DNA of 64,000 nucleotides. Origin: Varanus komodoensis (lineage: Eukaryota; Chordata; Lepidosauria; Squamata; Varanidae). Position numbers and translations under genes: made by a program. The notes beneath the pieces are model-generated. The model made no database searches. It was not told the origin of the DNA and saw nothing but the letters and a program-made list of their open reading frames with translations. The stretch lies in contig NW_025335505.1 of NCBI RefSeq assembly GCF_004798865.1, forward strand, positions 23,601,924 through 23,665,923, given 5' to 3'. Shown here in pieces: positions 10,106 through 22,336 of the stretch (position 1 is the first letter of the stretch; each line of letters opens with the position of its first letter).

Positions 10106-13100
10106 CGCACATGCACAGCTCTATGTCAGGGCCAACCAACCAGTTCAAGCAGCTTCCATCTCCTCCAGGAGAAGGTACTTTGTACAGCTTAAGTGGTCAT
10201 TCAACAGCCAGACATACTAAAACAGTTTGCAAAGACAGCACATTAAAAGTACACTGTTGCTGGGAAAACCCAGGTCTCCCCACCTACTGTGAAGATTACA
10301 GCTAAGCTTAGCAGTAAAAAGAAGTCTGGGGGATGAGGTATCGATGTCATCATCCCCAGTTATCAAAGCATTGTGGCTTTTCAACCCCGTGAGCCCCAGC
10401 TCCACTACATCACCCTTTCTATGGTGAACTCATCAGCACTAGGCGAGAAGCATAGGCCTGGAAACCCCATTCTTTCTCCCACAGTATCTGAGTGAGCAAG
10501 CAAGCGTTGGAAAAGCACGTCCAACATTGAATGATGCAAAAGAATGTCCAGTGTTGAATGCCCAATGCTTTTTGAGGAGCGGAACTGTGATTTATGCTAA
10601 ACCTTGTCATGAAGCAAGATTTCCGAAAGTGCTAATTACATGTAGCTCCCTTGTGGCAGTTGTTTTTCTGCAAGTTTGTCCCGTGGCATAGCTTCCTGTT
10701 CTCTGCACTCTGAAAGAGTAATTTGGTATCAAGTGTTGGGACTCCCTGTTCTTTGCAGTCAAAAAAGGGAAGAATCAGAATGGAAACACAGCCATAGATT
10801 AGCTTCCATGATGTAATGTACTGGCCCTCTTTTCCCTAGGCTGCTATACACAAGCTGTTTTCCCTTGATTCTGCAGCAAATGCGTGTCTGACTTTCTGCT
10901 CATCTTCCACCCAGCCAGAAGTAACTCACTAACACTGTACAGGGGTGCAGCTAGGTTATTTTAAACCCTGAATTGAACGGTACAAATGGGTTTGAATTTC
11001 ATTTGTGTTGTTTGTTTTAAAAGAAGAATGTACCAGGATTCACAAGAAAGATTTCTCTGTCAAGGCAGTGCTTCACTCTTAAAAGTCTGGGTTTGGATCT
11101 CAGAGTATTTAACCTATTTTGGTGCTGAATTAGTGTTACCTCTTTATCTTCTTCCCTGGCAGACTCCTCATCTTTCACAGCTACATGGTAGGCAGGTGCA
11201 ATGTGGTCTTTCTCAAGCTGGGAATGCTGACATCCATCTTTTGGTGCAGAATTTTTAAACAGGGATATAGCAAAATCTGCAAATTTATCTGGAAATGGGA
11301 AGAAATAACTTCAAATATATAAAAATTCTGAAGAAAGCAAAACTGGCAGATTTGTCCATCTGGCCTTATTGGAGGGTAGGCATCTTTGAATAATAATGGG
11401 ATTTATTTCATCTGTTTCAAAATGTGGCAGACCAGCCTTGCTGTGTTTAGGGCCTTCCTGTTCATTCTGCTCAGTAAGACTCTGGACTTCTGCTCCAATG
11501 TTCTGGCAGCACCACTGATGCTGTGAGCTGCAGTCCCTGTGTCCTGCAATACCTTAACAAGTCTCTATCCCATATGATCGTATTCACCAACTGTGGTCCA
11601 ATTGATTGACCTTGCTGTCTTTTCTTTACATGTGACAGTTTCAGAAAGTGTTGGCCAAGGATAAGGTGTTTCCATGTCAACTTGGAATTTCTTTCCAGAA
11701 GAAATTATGAAGTTACCAAGACTGGTCTATTTCTGAAATGGTTGTAAATTCTTTCTATTTTTTCCAGATGATGGTGATGAAGAGGTCAGGGCAGTATGCA
11801 TGGTCTCTGCATGGTCTCCCCATATTTCTGGGTTGTGAGAATAGCTGGACCAAGGTCAACCCCCACCCCCTTGGTCGAGCAAGGATGTGAAATCAAAGCC
11901 AACTCTCCACCCCATACAATGCACAATGTTTCTCTTATCCAGGTGTTCTGACTCCGGATGGAGTGAGAGGGAGTTGCTTGTCTTCTTCCCCCCATCCTTG
12001 TTTTTGTCACCCTGAACTGTGGATGGAAACATTGTGATCAGGATTGTCTCATGTACTGGTGGAACTTCTCCACGTAGTTACAGACACAGATTTTCAGGCA
12101 TTCTACATCAGGTGAAAAGCAACCATGGAGGGGTGAGGCTAGCATGCACATTCTCGTCCACTGTTTACACAGAATCGGAACTGAACACAGCTAGGACCAT
12201 CAATGGATCTAAACACTGCAACACCCTGGGATTTGCAGATTTGTGATGCTTCTGCTTTGGTTTAAGATTAGAAACAATTCTGTAGGAACAACCTGAATTG
12301 TCCTATGATTCTACATTGTTGTGTCCCCAAGAGTCCTCCTGATTTTATGACATGCCAGTTTTTCGAAAACACTAGCAGTTTTACCACCCCAGTCCCATAT
12401 ACAGTGCTCTGACTTGGTGCCTGCTTCACTTACATTTTTCCTCCATGTTCCCATGGCTACTGTAGCGAATGTCAGTTGGCTTGCAGACTGGAAAGTATTA
12501 ATTTTCCTGGGTTTAACTGTACTTCTGCTCAGCCATTCATCTCATTTTAATGCTTGATGGAAGGTTTGCTTATTTAGCTTTTGTCAACAAGAACCAAGTC
12601 GGCTTTATGTATACCCTTCAAGTACCAAAATTAGGCATTTCTGTGATAAACTTTACATGGCTAATTTCTCAAACTTCCCTCGTTTCCACAGTAGTGTCTG
12701 AAAGATTTCAACATAAGCCATAAAGAAAAGGCCTGAATAATGGCCTTTATTGGTTGGTCTTGGCTTGGAAATTTGTATAGTGCTCTTTGGGTAAATCTTG
12801 AAAATTACACAGCTTCAACAAAAAGTTTGGCAAATAAACTTGACGGATGGGAGGTTAGCACATCATATCTGAGTGGCAAAGCAGGAGGGGGGAATTGTTA
12901 AGAAGGCCTTGCATTTCATTACTTTCTTTTTCCTGATCCCTCATGCCAAGAGCACTTAGCAGATTCATGGTTGTATATGTTGAAAAAGAAGAGGGGGTGG
13001 TGGGGAGAAAACCAAGGGAATCCATTAGAAATTGCTTCTGCTACCTCATTAATCTTTTACTGAAAATAATATATGCAAACCATAGGCTAGAAAAGAGTCT

Positions 13101-13439
13101 CAAAAGAATAACATTTTTGTAAGGTTATAAAACAAATTAAAGAAATGAATTAAGTCACCAGGGCAGTGGAGACGTGTGTAAAAACCTCTGGGCTTCTTCT
13201 AGTTTGCTATTGTTCTAAACATAAGCATAAGGTGGGGGGGCATTCCACTGAAATATCACATTGCTTTTAAATGATGTTGTTTTATCCTGCTTTAGCATTG
13301 CATTTTATAACCGTTGGCCTCTTCCCCCTCCTTCCCAGTAAGAAGGAGACATGAAGTAATTTAACCTACTGGGAACCCTGCTGGATGTACGTGGTAGAAC
13401 ATCTATTAGGGTTTTCATGCACTTACAGGAACAATACAG
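9391..13439. other. No gene seen
   Basis: Besides the compound microsatellite at 10036, I see unique sequence. The part 9530-9650 is T-rich and may be a worn LINE 3' untranslated region. Confidence 0.5.
10036..10117. repeat. (CT)n-(TG)n-(GC)n compound microsatellite
   Basis: A short CT run is followed from 10064 to 10117 by strictly alternating pyrimidine and purine: about 17 TG units, then about six GC units, then ACATGCACA. Such a tract is a strong candidate for Z-DNA under supercoiling. Confidence 0.97.
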
Positions 13440-13520
13440 TTTGATCCTATCTATGTTGATCCAAAGGCCCATAGAATTCAATAGGACCTCCTCTCAGCTA
13501 AGTGAGTATAGGATGGTAGT
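13440..13520. repeat. P2 palindromic repeat
   Basis: TTTGATCCTATCTATGTTGA, CCCATAGAATTCAATAGGAC and GAGTATAGGATGG form two inverted arms around an AATTCAAT-type centre (family form GCAATCCTATGCATGTTTAC with CCCATTGAATTCAATGGG). Confidence 0.65.
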
Positions 13521-13523
13521 CTT

Positions 13524-13612
13524 GCAGTGTAATCCTAGATATGTCTCCCCCGTAAGCCCCATTGAGTTCAGTGGGACTTACTCCATTGTAAGTCAGTGTA
13601 GGAGTACAGCCA
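13524..13612. repeat. P2 palindromic repeat, adjacent second copy
   Basis: GCAGTGTAATCCTAGATATG, GCCCCATTGAGTTCAGTGGG and ACTTACTCCATTGTAAGTCA form a second, better kept copy only three bases from the first. Confidence 0.7.
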
Positions 13613-16460
13613 AAGTCAATTAATCATTGAGTTTGAATTGATTAATGTAGTAGGTCTGCATACATTTGCACTTCATTAAAACAATAGTCCTAGAAAAATA
13701 TCCTTTGTTTTTAGATGATACATAGCAGGTAATTTTGCAACAAAAAAAAATGCAATTCACTACGGTATGAGAGAAAATAGCTCAGCTAAGAAAGCACTTG
13801 CCACCCGTGGATATGTAAGCTCTTATGTTAAGAGCAATTAATTGCTTTAAAAATATCCTGCTGCTTGAGTTATTTGGGGTACCATTTAAAAATTGTTAAA
13901 ATATTTTATGGTGCATTCTATGACAACCTTTAAAAAGTCCTACAACTGGGGACCGTTAGGAGTTGTGCCGGGAAATCTTGGGGAGCAATACACCTCCAAA
14001 GGAGGTGCTTGACTTCCAGATTACCTCGACAGCTTTGGAACCTTTTGTGGGCATTTACTGCACACAGCCAGAGAGAACAGATCCTGGGTTTGCATTCACA
14101 CAAACTCACACAGCTTTTAGAAAGGAAGATGAGAGTTTATTCATTGGGAAAATATAGAGCAGGCACAAGCTTTAGTCCCATGTCGTCCAGACACCAAACA
14201 CTCCCATTACATCCCAATCTTGCTCTATATTTCCAAAGAGAGATAGAGTTTCATACCGAACATAGAGAGACTCCCAGAAAGGTGGGAGGGGAGGAGGCAT
14301 TAGAGCTGTCCTGCAGCAATAGAGCTTGTGTGCCCAAAAACCTTGCAGGAGCAAGAAAGAAGAGAGTCTTCGATGTTTATACCATTTCTCTCTGAATGTG
14401 TGACTTATGGGAAAGAGGGGCTTCCCAAGCTTATGCTAATTGTTGGAATGGTTGTTGGGGGCCTCTTGGTGACCTTAGCTATTTTTCGTCTAAGCAGGTG
14501 CTATCGATGAGGTAATTTCCAGGTGTTTCAGGACAAAGGGACATCCCTTGCTGGGTTGTTTTGCCTAATCTTAAGGAGGGGAAAGGCCTGGCCTTTTTCC
14601 TGCAGGAATTCCAGCATTCATTCTTCTCTCACACTGGCTAGCCCAGGATACTAGGTTCTTCTTCCTGAATTCAAGTCTTAACTTGACTTGGACTTGGCCC
14701 TGGCCTACAAGCCCATTCTGGCCTGGGCGTTTATAGTTCTGGTACTAAAACTGATATATACAGGTGTTACAGCTGTAGTGCTTCTTTCTGTCTTGACATG
14801 AATAGGATCGGGACGTTAGGTAGGAAGGGGACACAGGTGAGTGGTGCAGGGCACCTGCTTCACCTCTAGGCCACTGGTTTAGTGTTTGCCGCATCCACTG
14901 AACAAAGCCAGAGATGGCAGCTGTTAGGAAGGACTTTTCTGTGCCTGAGAAGCCTTGAGGGGCTGGTGCCAACCAGAGCAGACAGTGCTGTACAAGATGG
15001 ATGCAGAGGCGAATGTAGAATGTAGAATGTAGAATGTAGAATGTAGAAAGCTTCCTGAAATATGTGTATCCATTACTCAGTCAAATTGGGGCAAGAATGG
15101 GATATAGACTGGCTTCCCTTCTTTTCATCTCAGGTCAAATGCAAACAGTAATGTTGGCAGTACACCAGGCATGTGCCTCCCGTTGGTTGCAAATGCTGCA
15201 GGTGCATTGCAAAAGCCACCTTGCCTGGCAAAATGGTTGAAATGCGGCCACTAGACTAGTCCTAACACTACCTCCTGTGTGCTTTGCCAAAGCAAATCTC
15301 CTGATCACACATAACTCTGCTGCATACAGTTCGCTTGAGCATCAGTGCATGGCCCTGAGTTGGATCAGGACCATGACAAAGCAGCAGAGAGTATTTGAGG
15401 GTTTTAACCCCCCATTTATTTATTTATGAATTTATTTCACAGAACATGTGCGCATTGTGAGAGTACAAAATACCAGTTTCACTCATGCCTAAGGATGCAG
15501 GGACAATGTAATACCAGTTCAGTCTATATTTCATGGTTTAATGGGTGCCTTTTGTTCTACCATCTACTCACTGATGGAGTCAGATTTCAGGCAACCGCAT
15601 TCATCCACATTTGCGCAAACTTGTATTCCCCAAAATGTGCAAATCTCCCTAAACTGTTTATTTTCATTCTTTAGCCCATGAAGGAAAACAGCATTTTGGG
15701 ATGGTTTTTAAATATTTGTTTTGGTAATTTTCTATGTCTAAATGTATGTAAAATTACAGATTTTTTTCTTAAAATAATTGGGCAAGTCCACAAGAATAAG
15801 TTGGTCCACTGTGGAATCTGATTGTTGGATTGTTAGAGATGCAAACTCACTTGAGTCCATTGAGGGCTTCTCTTGTGTCCTGCTTGTGGGCTTCTTATAG
15901 GCATCTGAATGGCTACTGCAAGAACAGCATTCTGGCCTTTGGTTTGATCTAGCATGGCTACTCTTATGCTCTTAATTGGACAGCATAGTCATGTCATGTA
16001 TTGAAGCAGATCAGAGATGCATGCAATCCTCAAGTATGATCAGATGTGGCCAGAAAGGAAAGCTGGAGTGCTGTTGGACAGATGATTCCTTCTGCATTCT
16101 CTCTAAATGCCATTTCGCTATAAAGACAGATGTGGCTGCCGCCATTTGGACTCAACATGTTTCTGCACTGCCATGCATCACTGTCACCAGTGGCTGGAGA
16201 TATTGGATAGGAAGATCCACCCTTAACAAAATGAATGGGGATTGTGTTAATCGCTTAGCCTTTCAGACTACTTGGAAACATATAAATATAACAATAAATA
16301 AATAAAATGCAGTTGTGTGCAGTGATGAAGCTGCATAGCTGGATGTCCATCAGATCATCACACACACTTCTTAATCTAGCAAGGGAGCTTCTTCATTGAG
16401 CTATAACTCCTGGACTAGGGTGACTGATCACATTTTGAAAACACATGCACAGAGCACATA
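13613..16460. other. No gene seen
   Basis: Contains the heptamer array. 13950-14650 has a repeat-like feel, but no family or ends could be fixed. 16265-16310 ends in an AATAAATAAATAAA run typical of a LINE tail. Confidence 0.45.
15011..15045. repeat. (GAATGTA)5 heptamer array
   Basis: Five identical seven-base units without a single mismatch, so recently expanded. Confidence 0.97.
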
Positions 16461-16905
16461 CACATTTTCCTGAAAATAAGACCTAGTACTATTTTTGGTA
16501 CTTGCTAAAATATAAGACCTACCTCAAAAATAAAACCTAGCTGTGTTTATTCCCAGGGCCAGTGGGGAACATAAAGATCCCTTTTAAACTGTATTTTTAA
16601 CTTAACTTTAGCTTAATGCACTGTGTGGAGGAAACATGCTTAAGCGGCTCTGCTCCCTCTGCTCCCTGCAGAGGGAGCAGAGGCGCATAAGCCGATGCTT
16701 CCTGTATAGCGCTGGCTCCTGTCACAGGCAGAGTGATACCAAATGTACATGTATTCATGCTGTTGTACATGAATAAGTGTGGTTTGTTGTACACATTAAA
16801 AAATAAAATAAAAAATAAGACCTACCCCAAAAATAAGACCTAGTGTGTTTTTGTGAGCCAAAAAAAAAAATATAAGACAGTGTCTTGTTTTCGGGGAAAC
16901 ACGGT
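16461..16905. mobile_element. Non-autonomous DNA transposon-like element (subterminal ATAAGACCT motifs)
   Basis: The left end TTTTCCTGAAAATAAGACCT and the right end, read in reverse, GTTTCCCCGAAAACAAGAC are imperfect inverted repeats. AATAAGACCT-like motifs recur near both ends, as expected for transposase-binding subterminal repeats. The interior has no transposase. It holds an unrelated-looking GC-rich hairpin (16648-16682). The family is widespread in vertebrates in my memory, but I cannot give its name with certainty. No target duplication was found. Confidence 0.6.
16648..16682. repeat. 14-bp perfect inverted repeat
   Basis: CTCTGCTCCCTCTG (16648-16661) and CAGAGGGAGCAGAG (16669-16682) are exact inverted repeats with a 7-base loop. 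They lie inside the transposon-like element. Confidence 0.95.
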
Positions 16906-17708
16906 AGTATCATAACGATATTTGCACCAGAGGACTAGGCTCCCTGACTGCAAAGATGGAGGTAAATGTATTTGATATTGGCGAATACATGAAACAGTTC
17001 ATAAAGAACCTGATGCATCATGATCTCAATAATTTTGACAGGGCTAACCCTTGAACATTGTGGCACTGCAGTCTCTTCACAACATACGAGTTTTCACTTC
17101 TCTCCATTATATTCTTTCATGGCCTTCCCCATAAAATGTGTGCCTTGCCAATCGTTTCCACTGCTATCCAGCTCCCATAGCTGGCAAGCAATGTTCCTAT
17201 CCCAGCTTCACACCAAGAACTGGACTGCATTGAATATTAAAAGGCTGCATGATGAATGGTATTAATAGTACCTTGCTGAGCCGCACACTTGCCCTTTGCT
17301 TCTTCAGGCTTCTCCTTTGGGGTTTACTCAGACAATCTAACCCCCTTAGCAGCTTTCAACAGGAGCCCAACCTGCCCAAGATTTTCCCAAGCCCTAACCC
17401 CCGAAGCGCAATTACTGTGCATCCCCAGTGACACCAACTTTTGCCCCATAACAATACATTACAGCAGCACTGACAGCAGAGGCCTGGTTTTACAGTGTGG
17501 CATCAACACTATAAATGTGGTTCTTGCAACACTAAATCACTTCCTGATGTTTCTTGAGATCAGTCACATTGAATTGCTCATCCAGAAAATGGATGAACAA
17601 TCAAACTTTACATTGGGAGGGTTGTGCTCAGGTATTTCTAAGGTTGCCACATGATTAAAGGAATCTTAGGGCACAATCCTATGGATGTTTAGACTATGGG
17701 GAGGTATA

Positions 17709-17747
<39 letters not shown>

Positions 17748-17748
17748 A
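17709..17748. repeat. (GAT)n microsatellite
   Basis: Thirteen uninterrupted GAT units, about 80 bases left of the BovB copy. Confidence 0.97.
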
Positions 17749-17827
17749 TACTCCCAGGCATCTTAAGCTTATTTTCTATGGGTTCAAATTAGAGATGTAT
17801 AAGAGTCTGTTTTGGGGGTGGGTATCA

Positions 17828-18232
17828 CTTGGACTGAGCGCAGGAGAATTGATGCTTTTGAATAGTGGTGGTGGAGAAGACTCCTAAGAGTCCCTTGGAC
17901 TGCAAATAAATCAAATCAGTCAATCCCAGAGGAGATCAACCCTGACTGCTCTTTAGAAGGCCAGATGCTGAAGATGAAACTCAAATACTTTGGCCACCTA
18001 ATGAGAAGGAAGGGCTCACTGGAGAAGACCCTGATGCTGAGAACGACTGAAGGCAAAAGGAGAAGGAGATGGCAGAGGCTGAGGTGGCTGGATGCTAGTC
18101 ACTGGGGTGGTGGATATGGGGTTGGGTGGATTCCAGGGAATGGTGAAGGACAGGATTGCCTGGAGGAATGTTGTCCATGGGGTCATGAAGAGTCGGACAT
18201 TACTTTGTGACTAAACAACAAGAACAACATTC
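17828..18232 (+). mobile_element. BovB (RTE-clade) LINE, 5'-truncated 3' end
   Basis: The plus strand encodes the C-terminal end of an RTE/BovB ORF2. From about 17833 it reads ERRRIDAFE, an in-frame stop at 17863-17865 where BovB normally has Leu, then WWWRRLLRVPWTA, KLKYFGHLMRR, SLEKTLML, a basic KRRRRWQRLRWLD run and a terminal WGHEESDITL just before the stop. The 3' untranslated part has the family hallmark GTCATGAAGAGTCGGACAT and ends in AAC-rich sequence. Length is about 400 bases against about 3 kb for a full element, so it is severely 5'-truncated. One stop and few frame changes in 120 codons suggest a moderately old copy. BovB is known from squamates and ruminants through horizontal transfer; that is literature knowledge. 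Confidence 0.9.
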
Positions 18233-18510
18233 ATTGGCTTCCCTGGGCTCGGCCCCCCAGACTCTGGCCTGCTTTCTTGGGGCCTTGAGTCCAACTTCCT
18301 GGAGAGCACGTTAAATGCTTGTACGGCACTCTCCAGGAACTGCGGCCATGCAGCTGCTGCACAAGGGGCATCCCTCTTCCACATGTATGACTGGCAGCCT
18401 TTCCTTGTGCTGTCTATGCTGCAGAAGAAACTTGCCAGTTGTGCAGCTGGGATTCTGCAAGCCTTTGAAGAGGGACAGATTCTGCAGGGCTTTGTTGCAT
18501 CATTAGTTCT
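18233..18510. other. GC-rich segment after the BovB copy
   Basis: Clearly GC-richer than its flanks, with several CpGs and an 11-bp inverted repeat. A 100-codon minus frame crosses it without a recognisable product or good splice sites. Confidence 0.4.
18296..18339. repeat. 11-bp inverted repeat in GC-rich segment
   Basis: TTCCTGGAGAG (18296-18306) and CTCTCCAGGAA (18329-18339) are exact inverted repeats with a 22-base loop, just right of the BovB copy. Confidence 0.9.
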
Positions 18511-18537
18511 CATTCATGTTCTCTTTTTCTGACTAAC

Positions 18538-18618
18538 ACTGCAGTCCCCTATATATCTACTCAGTCCCATTGAGTTTAATGGGATTTACTGTCAAGTAAG
18601 AAAGTATAAAATTATAGC
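18538..18618. repeat. P2 palindromic repeat
   Basis: CTGCAGTCCCCTATATATCT, CAGTCCCATTGAGTTTAATG and GGATTTACTGTCAAGTAAG keep the P2 order. Confidence 0.65.
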
Positions 18619-21600
18619 TTATGAAACATTCAAGTGTCTACAAAATTCTCCAAGTATGATAGGAAGAGTAAATACTAATAGTGTTGTTGGGATAACTCTA
18701 ATTTTTTAAAGTTTGTATAGAGTCTTACTTATACATACTAATATATAGACAATTATAGATAAAGTATCATACATTATGCTGGACTTGCATCCTTCCCATA
18801 GGAAATGCTGTTCACCTGAATCTAAAGAACATGTTAATTATGATAGCTATTCAAGCATACTGCAAATGTGAAGGCTACTTAGTTCATTCTAGTTACTAGA
18901 AGTAAATGCAGAACCAATCACCCAGAGAGAGAATTGAGATTCTTACATCTTCTAACTATCCAGGTTAGTTTTAAAATTTCCAGAGGGTTAAAGTTCATCA
19001 GCATCTTTTTGTAAATCTTCCATTGATACAAGTCTTTCCTTCCTTCCTGTGTGTACTATTATACATATATTATATCATCTCATTATATATAATAGGACAC
19101 ACATACACACACACTATAATTATAATATTATGCATGTTTAGACTAGAAAAAGGCCTGCAACCCCAGCTTTCAAGCTGCTAATGCTACTGCAAAGATTTAT
19201 CTTAATGAAAAATGAAATTTATATATACTTCTTATCACACAGACATAAAGAGAAAGAGAGTTGAGAAACAAGAAAACAATGCACTTCTGGCTAATTAGTT
19301 AGCCTAATTAACAGGAAAGAATGCTTTTTTAAAAAAAAGATTTGGTTTTTGTCTTTCTCCTGCTTGAAACAACTCGTGTCTATACTCTATAGTGCACGAT
19401 CAAGCAGAAGGCAAGGAAGGAGATGTGCTTCACTTTCAGGGTGACAATCTCTCTGCACCCTGCAACTGGTAATAAAATAACCTGACATTGAATTAATATT
19501 GTTTTATAGAAAAGTCTCATCTGACTTGAGTCAAGGAATCAGAGGAATTACAGTTGGAACCCTGCCAACTCTGCCCTCATGGATGGAGGTGACTGCCTGG
19601 TTTGTGTGGCATTGATATAAATGAATTAGAAAAGGAGAGGGAGCTAGCATTTCTTGTGTAGGGTAGAATCATGGACCTGGATGGAACTTCAAAAGCTGTC
19701 CAAGGAAAGGCACAATCCTGTGGCCTCTAGACAGAACCTAGACAGTACAGAAGAAGCTGGAATGCCAGCTCCCATCTCCAAGATGGACTTGGAGGGCAGA
19801 GTCGAGACTCCAACTCAGAGTGCCTTCCCTCCACCTTCCCAGCTGGTGCGGGGAAGAACCACATGGACTGTGGCTCCAAGTTCAGAAAGCTAACCTCAGA
19901 GCCAGAGGTTTGTAGGCATTCTGGGAGCATACATAATATCCGGTGGTACCTCCATTCCTCTTGTTGCTCTCCAAAACAGACTTAGTTCAAACTGCATTGT
20001 GCTCCAAGGATGCAATCCCATGCATTGTGTACACAGAAAGGACCCTCTGTCTCCCAGCAAAGCACAACAGGGTTTTGTTTTGTTTTGTTGGTAAACCTGT
20101 GTAGGATTGTAGCACAATTCACCCTTTTTCCTTGTCAAGTTTCATTATGCCCAGCAGCCCCCAGTAGATGGATTAATATAATGCAAGACCTAACCGTAAA
20201 AGCAGAGAAATAGTTGCAATGTTTACATAATCTGATTTGGTGTAAGGGTCTCCCTCATCAGACATTTGGGCAATGGACCACAGCTTAGTGTTAGAGCCCA
20301 TGCATTGCATAGAGAAGGTTCTAGATTCAGTCTTTGGAGTCTCCAGGCAGGTTGAAGAACAATCCTGTCTGAAACCCATGTGAGTTGCTGCCAGTCAGTG
20401 TCAACAACACTGGGGTTAGATGGACCAAACATCTGACTCTTGCCCCTATGAAAATTTCAAAAGTTCAAAACTCAGGAAAATTAGCTCAGTTCATGCTGGT
20501 ATGTTGTGTTTCTCAGACACATGTTTGGAGAGAAAAGTCCTGCAACTTCTTCCATGCACAGATGCTTGTACACAGACACCATCATGTCTTTTTGTCACAG
20601 GAACAACATGTGATGTTTAGTGGCCTGCTTAGTACAATCCTTCACCTTTTTTTGGCCATCCAAGAAGGCTTCTCCTGAATGCAATGAGTTGTATGGAGGA
20701 GTCTTATTTTTCTGGGAGAGCAGAGAAAAATTAAGCTCCTGCAGTGTCTCTTGGGATAGTTGAGTGTGGGACACCTGGGAATTCTAAGAGTCAGATCTTC
20801 TCATTGATGAAGCCCTGGGCAAAATTAACTTGTGATCCGCCTAGTGCTGAAACGGACACAGGAGCTGTGTGACCATCAGGCTTACCCACAAGCATCCACA
20901 TGCCCCTGGCTACCTGTGGCCCAAATGGGACATCCCAAACCTGAATGATGCTGCTGCTGAATTTACTGCCATAGCAGCAGCAGCAAAAAACAAAACAAAA
21001 GAAAAAGCAAAATCTGGACAATTTCCCTTTAAACACAGTGCATGGAGAATGTGCCCCATGATCTGAAGCAGAATCATGCTCTCTGATGCATCCCTTAAGA
21101 GCAATTTTGCTTCCAAACAGCGTGTGTTCCAGTTGTACTCCCTGTTTTCAGCAGGGAGGGGGGATAATCCATTTTACTATCCTTTATGCTAGGATGCTGC
21201 CAAATTTCCCACTGCCGTCCTTCAGTGTCCCCCTTCACAATCTCCATGCACTCCTATGGGGGCTATGCTTTGTCCCTACTTTTGATGCTATTCAGCTGAA
21301 CCTTGACTGACCGACAAGGACACCTTCTCCCTGCTTGGGATGTATAACAGGTTTGCCTCCCTGAAGAGCACAGTGCTTTGCTCCACCTGTCTTAATAAGG
21401 AACTTATTTTTAGTTCAGGTGTAATGCATTATCTTAAATACTGGAAGCATATTCATGTTCCTCTTGGAATCTCTACACATCAATGCACATCATTTTGGAC
21501 AAGTTTATCATTTGGTTCCTATTTACTGGAAGTGAATAATTGCTGATGAATCCTCACCAGTTTTATAATACTCTGGAGAGAAACATCTGTTCTTTGCTTC

Positions 21601-21798
21601 ACCCGAAGATTACAAAAAAATGGTACACTTCCCTTGTGGTAGAGGAATTAAATTTTGTGAAATGGAAATGGAGAACAGGACAAAGTGACCTAGTTGTAAT
21701 CTGAAAGATAGTCTATGGAAAAGTCAAACACATCTACCAGCATCTGCCCTAGTTTTGGGAACCTATACAAATGAATGTGAACAATATGCATCACGAAG
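18619..21798. other. No gene seen
   Basis: AT-rich on the left (18620-19350, including an AT/TA-rich patch at 19050-19130), more balanced on the right. No supported feature. Confidence 0.55.
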
Positions 21799-21955
21799 CT
21801 AATGTAGTACAATGGCCAAGACAGTGAGCTATGGATCAGTTCCCAGTTTGAATTTTCCCTCTGCTATTAATTTGGTTGGCCTCTAAGTCTTGATCTCATT
21901 CCTTGCCAAATGTGAGATGAGATATAATGACACTGGTTTATGTTACAGCACAGGT
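21799..21955 (+). mobile_element. tRNA-derived SINE (MIR/CORE-like), degraded
   Basis: The head looks like a tRNA-type promoter: TAGTACAATGGCCAAGA resembles box A context and AGTTTGAATTTTCC sits where box B should be. The body continues with the GGTTGGCCTCTAAGTC and GCCAAATGTGAGATGAGAT pattern seen in MIR-like SINEs (loss of standing after the tRNA head, then a 'not more than' low-complexity run). The copy is diverged. It ends about 20 bases before the CR1 at 21978. Confidence 0.6.
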
Positions 21956-21977
21956 GTAGACATAGAACATCAGGCCA

Positions 21978-22336
21978 ATGCACCAAATAGGAGGCATGGT
22001 ATCACTCTATAAATACCTCAAAGGCTGTCACAAAGAGGAAGGTCAAGATCTCTTCTTGCTGATACCAGAGTGTACAATATAGAATAATCAAGTCAAGTTG
22101 CAACAACCCAGGTTCAGGCTTCATATCAGGAAAAGCTTCCTCACTGTTAGAGCAATACAACAGTGGAACCAGTTGCCTAGAGAGGTGGTGGGCTCTCTCA
22201 CACTAGAGACACTCAGAAAGAAACTGGACAGCTATCAGATTGGGATGGTATAAATTGGTGACCTGCACTAGCAGGGAGTTGGACCAGATGGCCTTTTTGG
22301 CCCCATCCAACTCTACTATTTTATGATTCTATGAAA
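21978..22336 (+). mobile_element. CR1 LINE 3' end with well-preserved ORF2 C-terminus
   Basis: The plus strand encodes LYKYLKGCHKEEGQDLF, then RKSFLTVRAIQQWNQLPREV and ETLRKKLDSYQIGMV followed by the natural stop. This is the CR1 reverse-transcriptase C-terminal region. One in-frame stop (22080-22082) interrupts roughly 80 codons. The 3' untranslated segment has GGAGTTGGACCAGATGGCC and ends TATGATTCTATGA, the CR1 octamer-type tail. It directly follows a tRNA-type SINE. By eye it is the best preserved CR1 in the window. CR1 inserts usually lack clear target duplications and none is seen. Confidence 0.9.

Noticed and set aside
9963-10305. Frames with VCVCVC runs
   Set aside because: Product of the TG/GC compound microsatellite.
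13950-14650. Solo LTR or other long repeat
   Set aside because: Texture suggests a repeat, but no ends, duplication or family signature could be fixed.
17965-18210. Host-gene reading of the KLKYFGHLMRR frame
   Set aside because: It is the BovB LINE ORF2 C-terminus.
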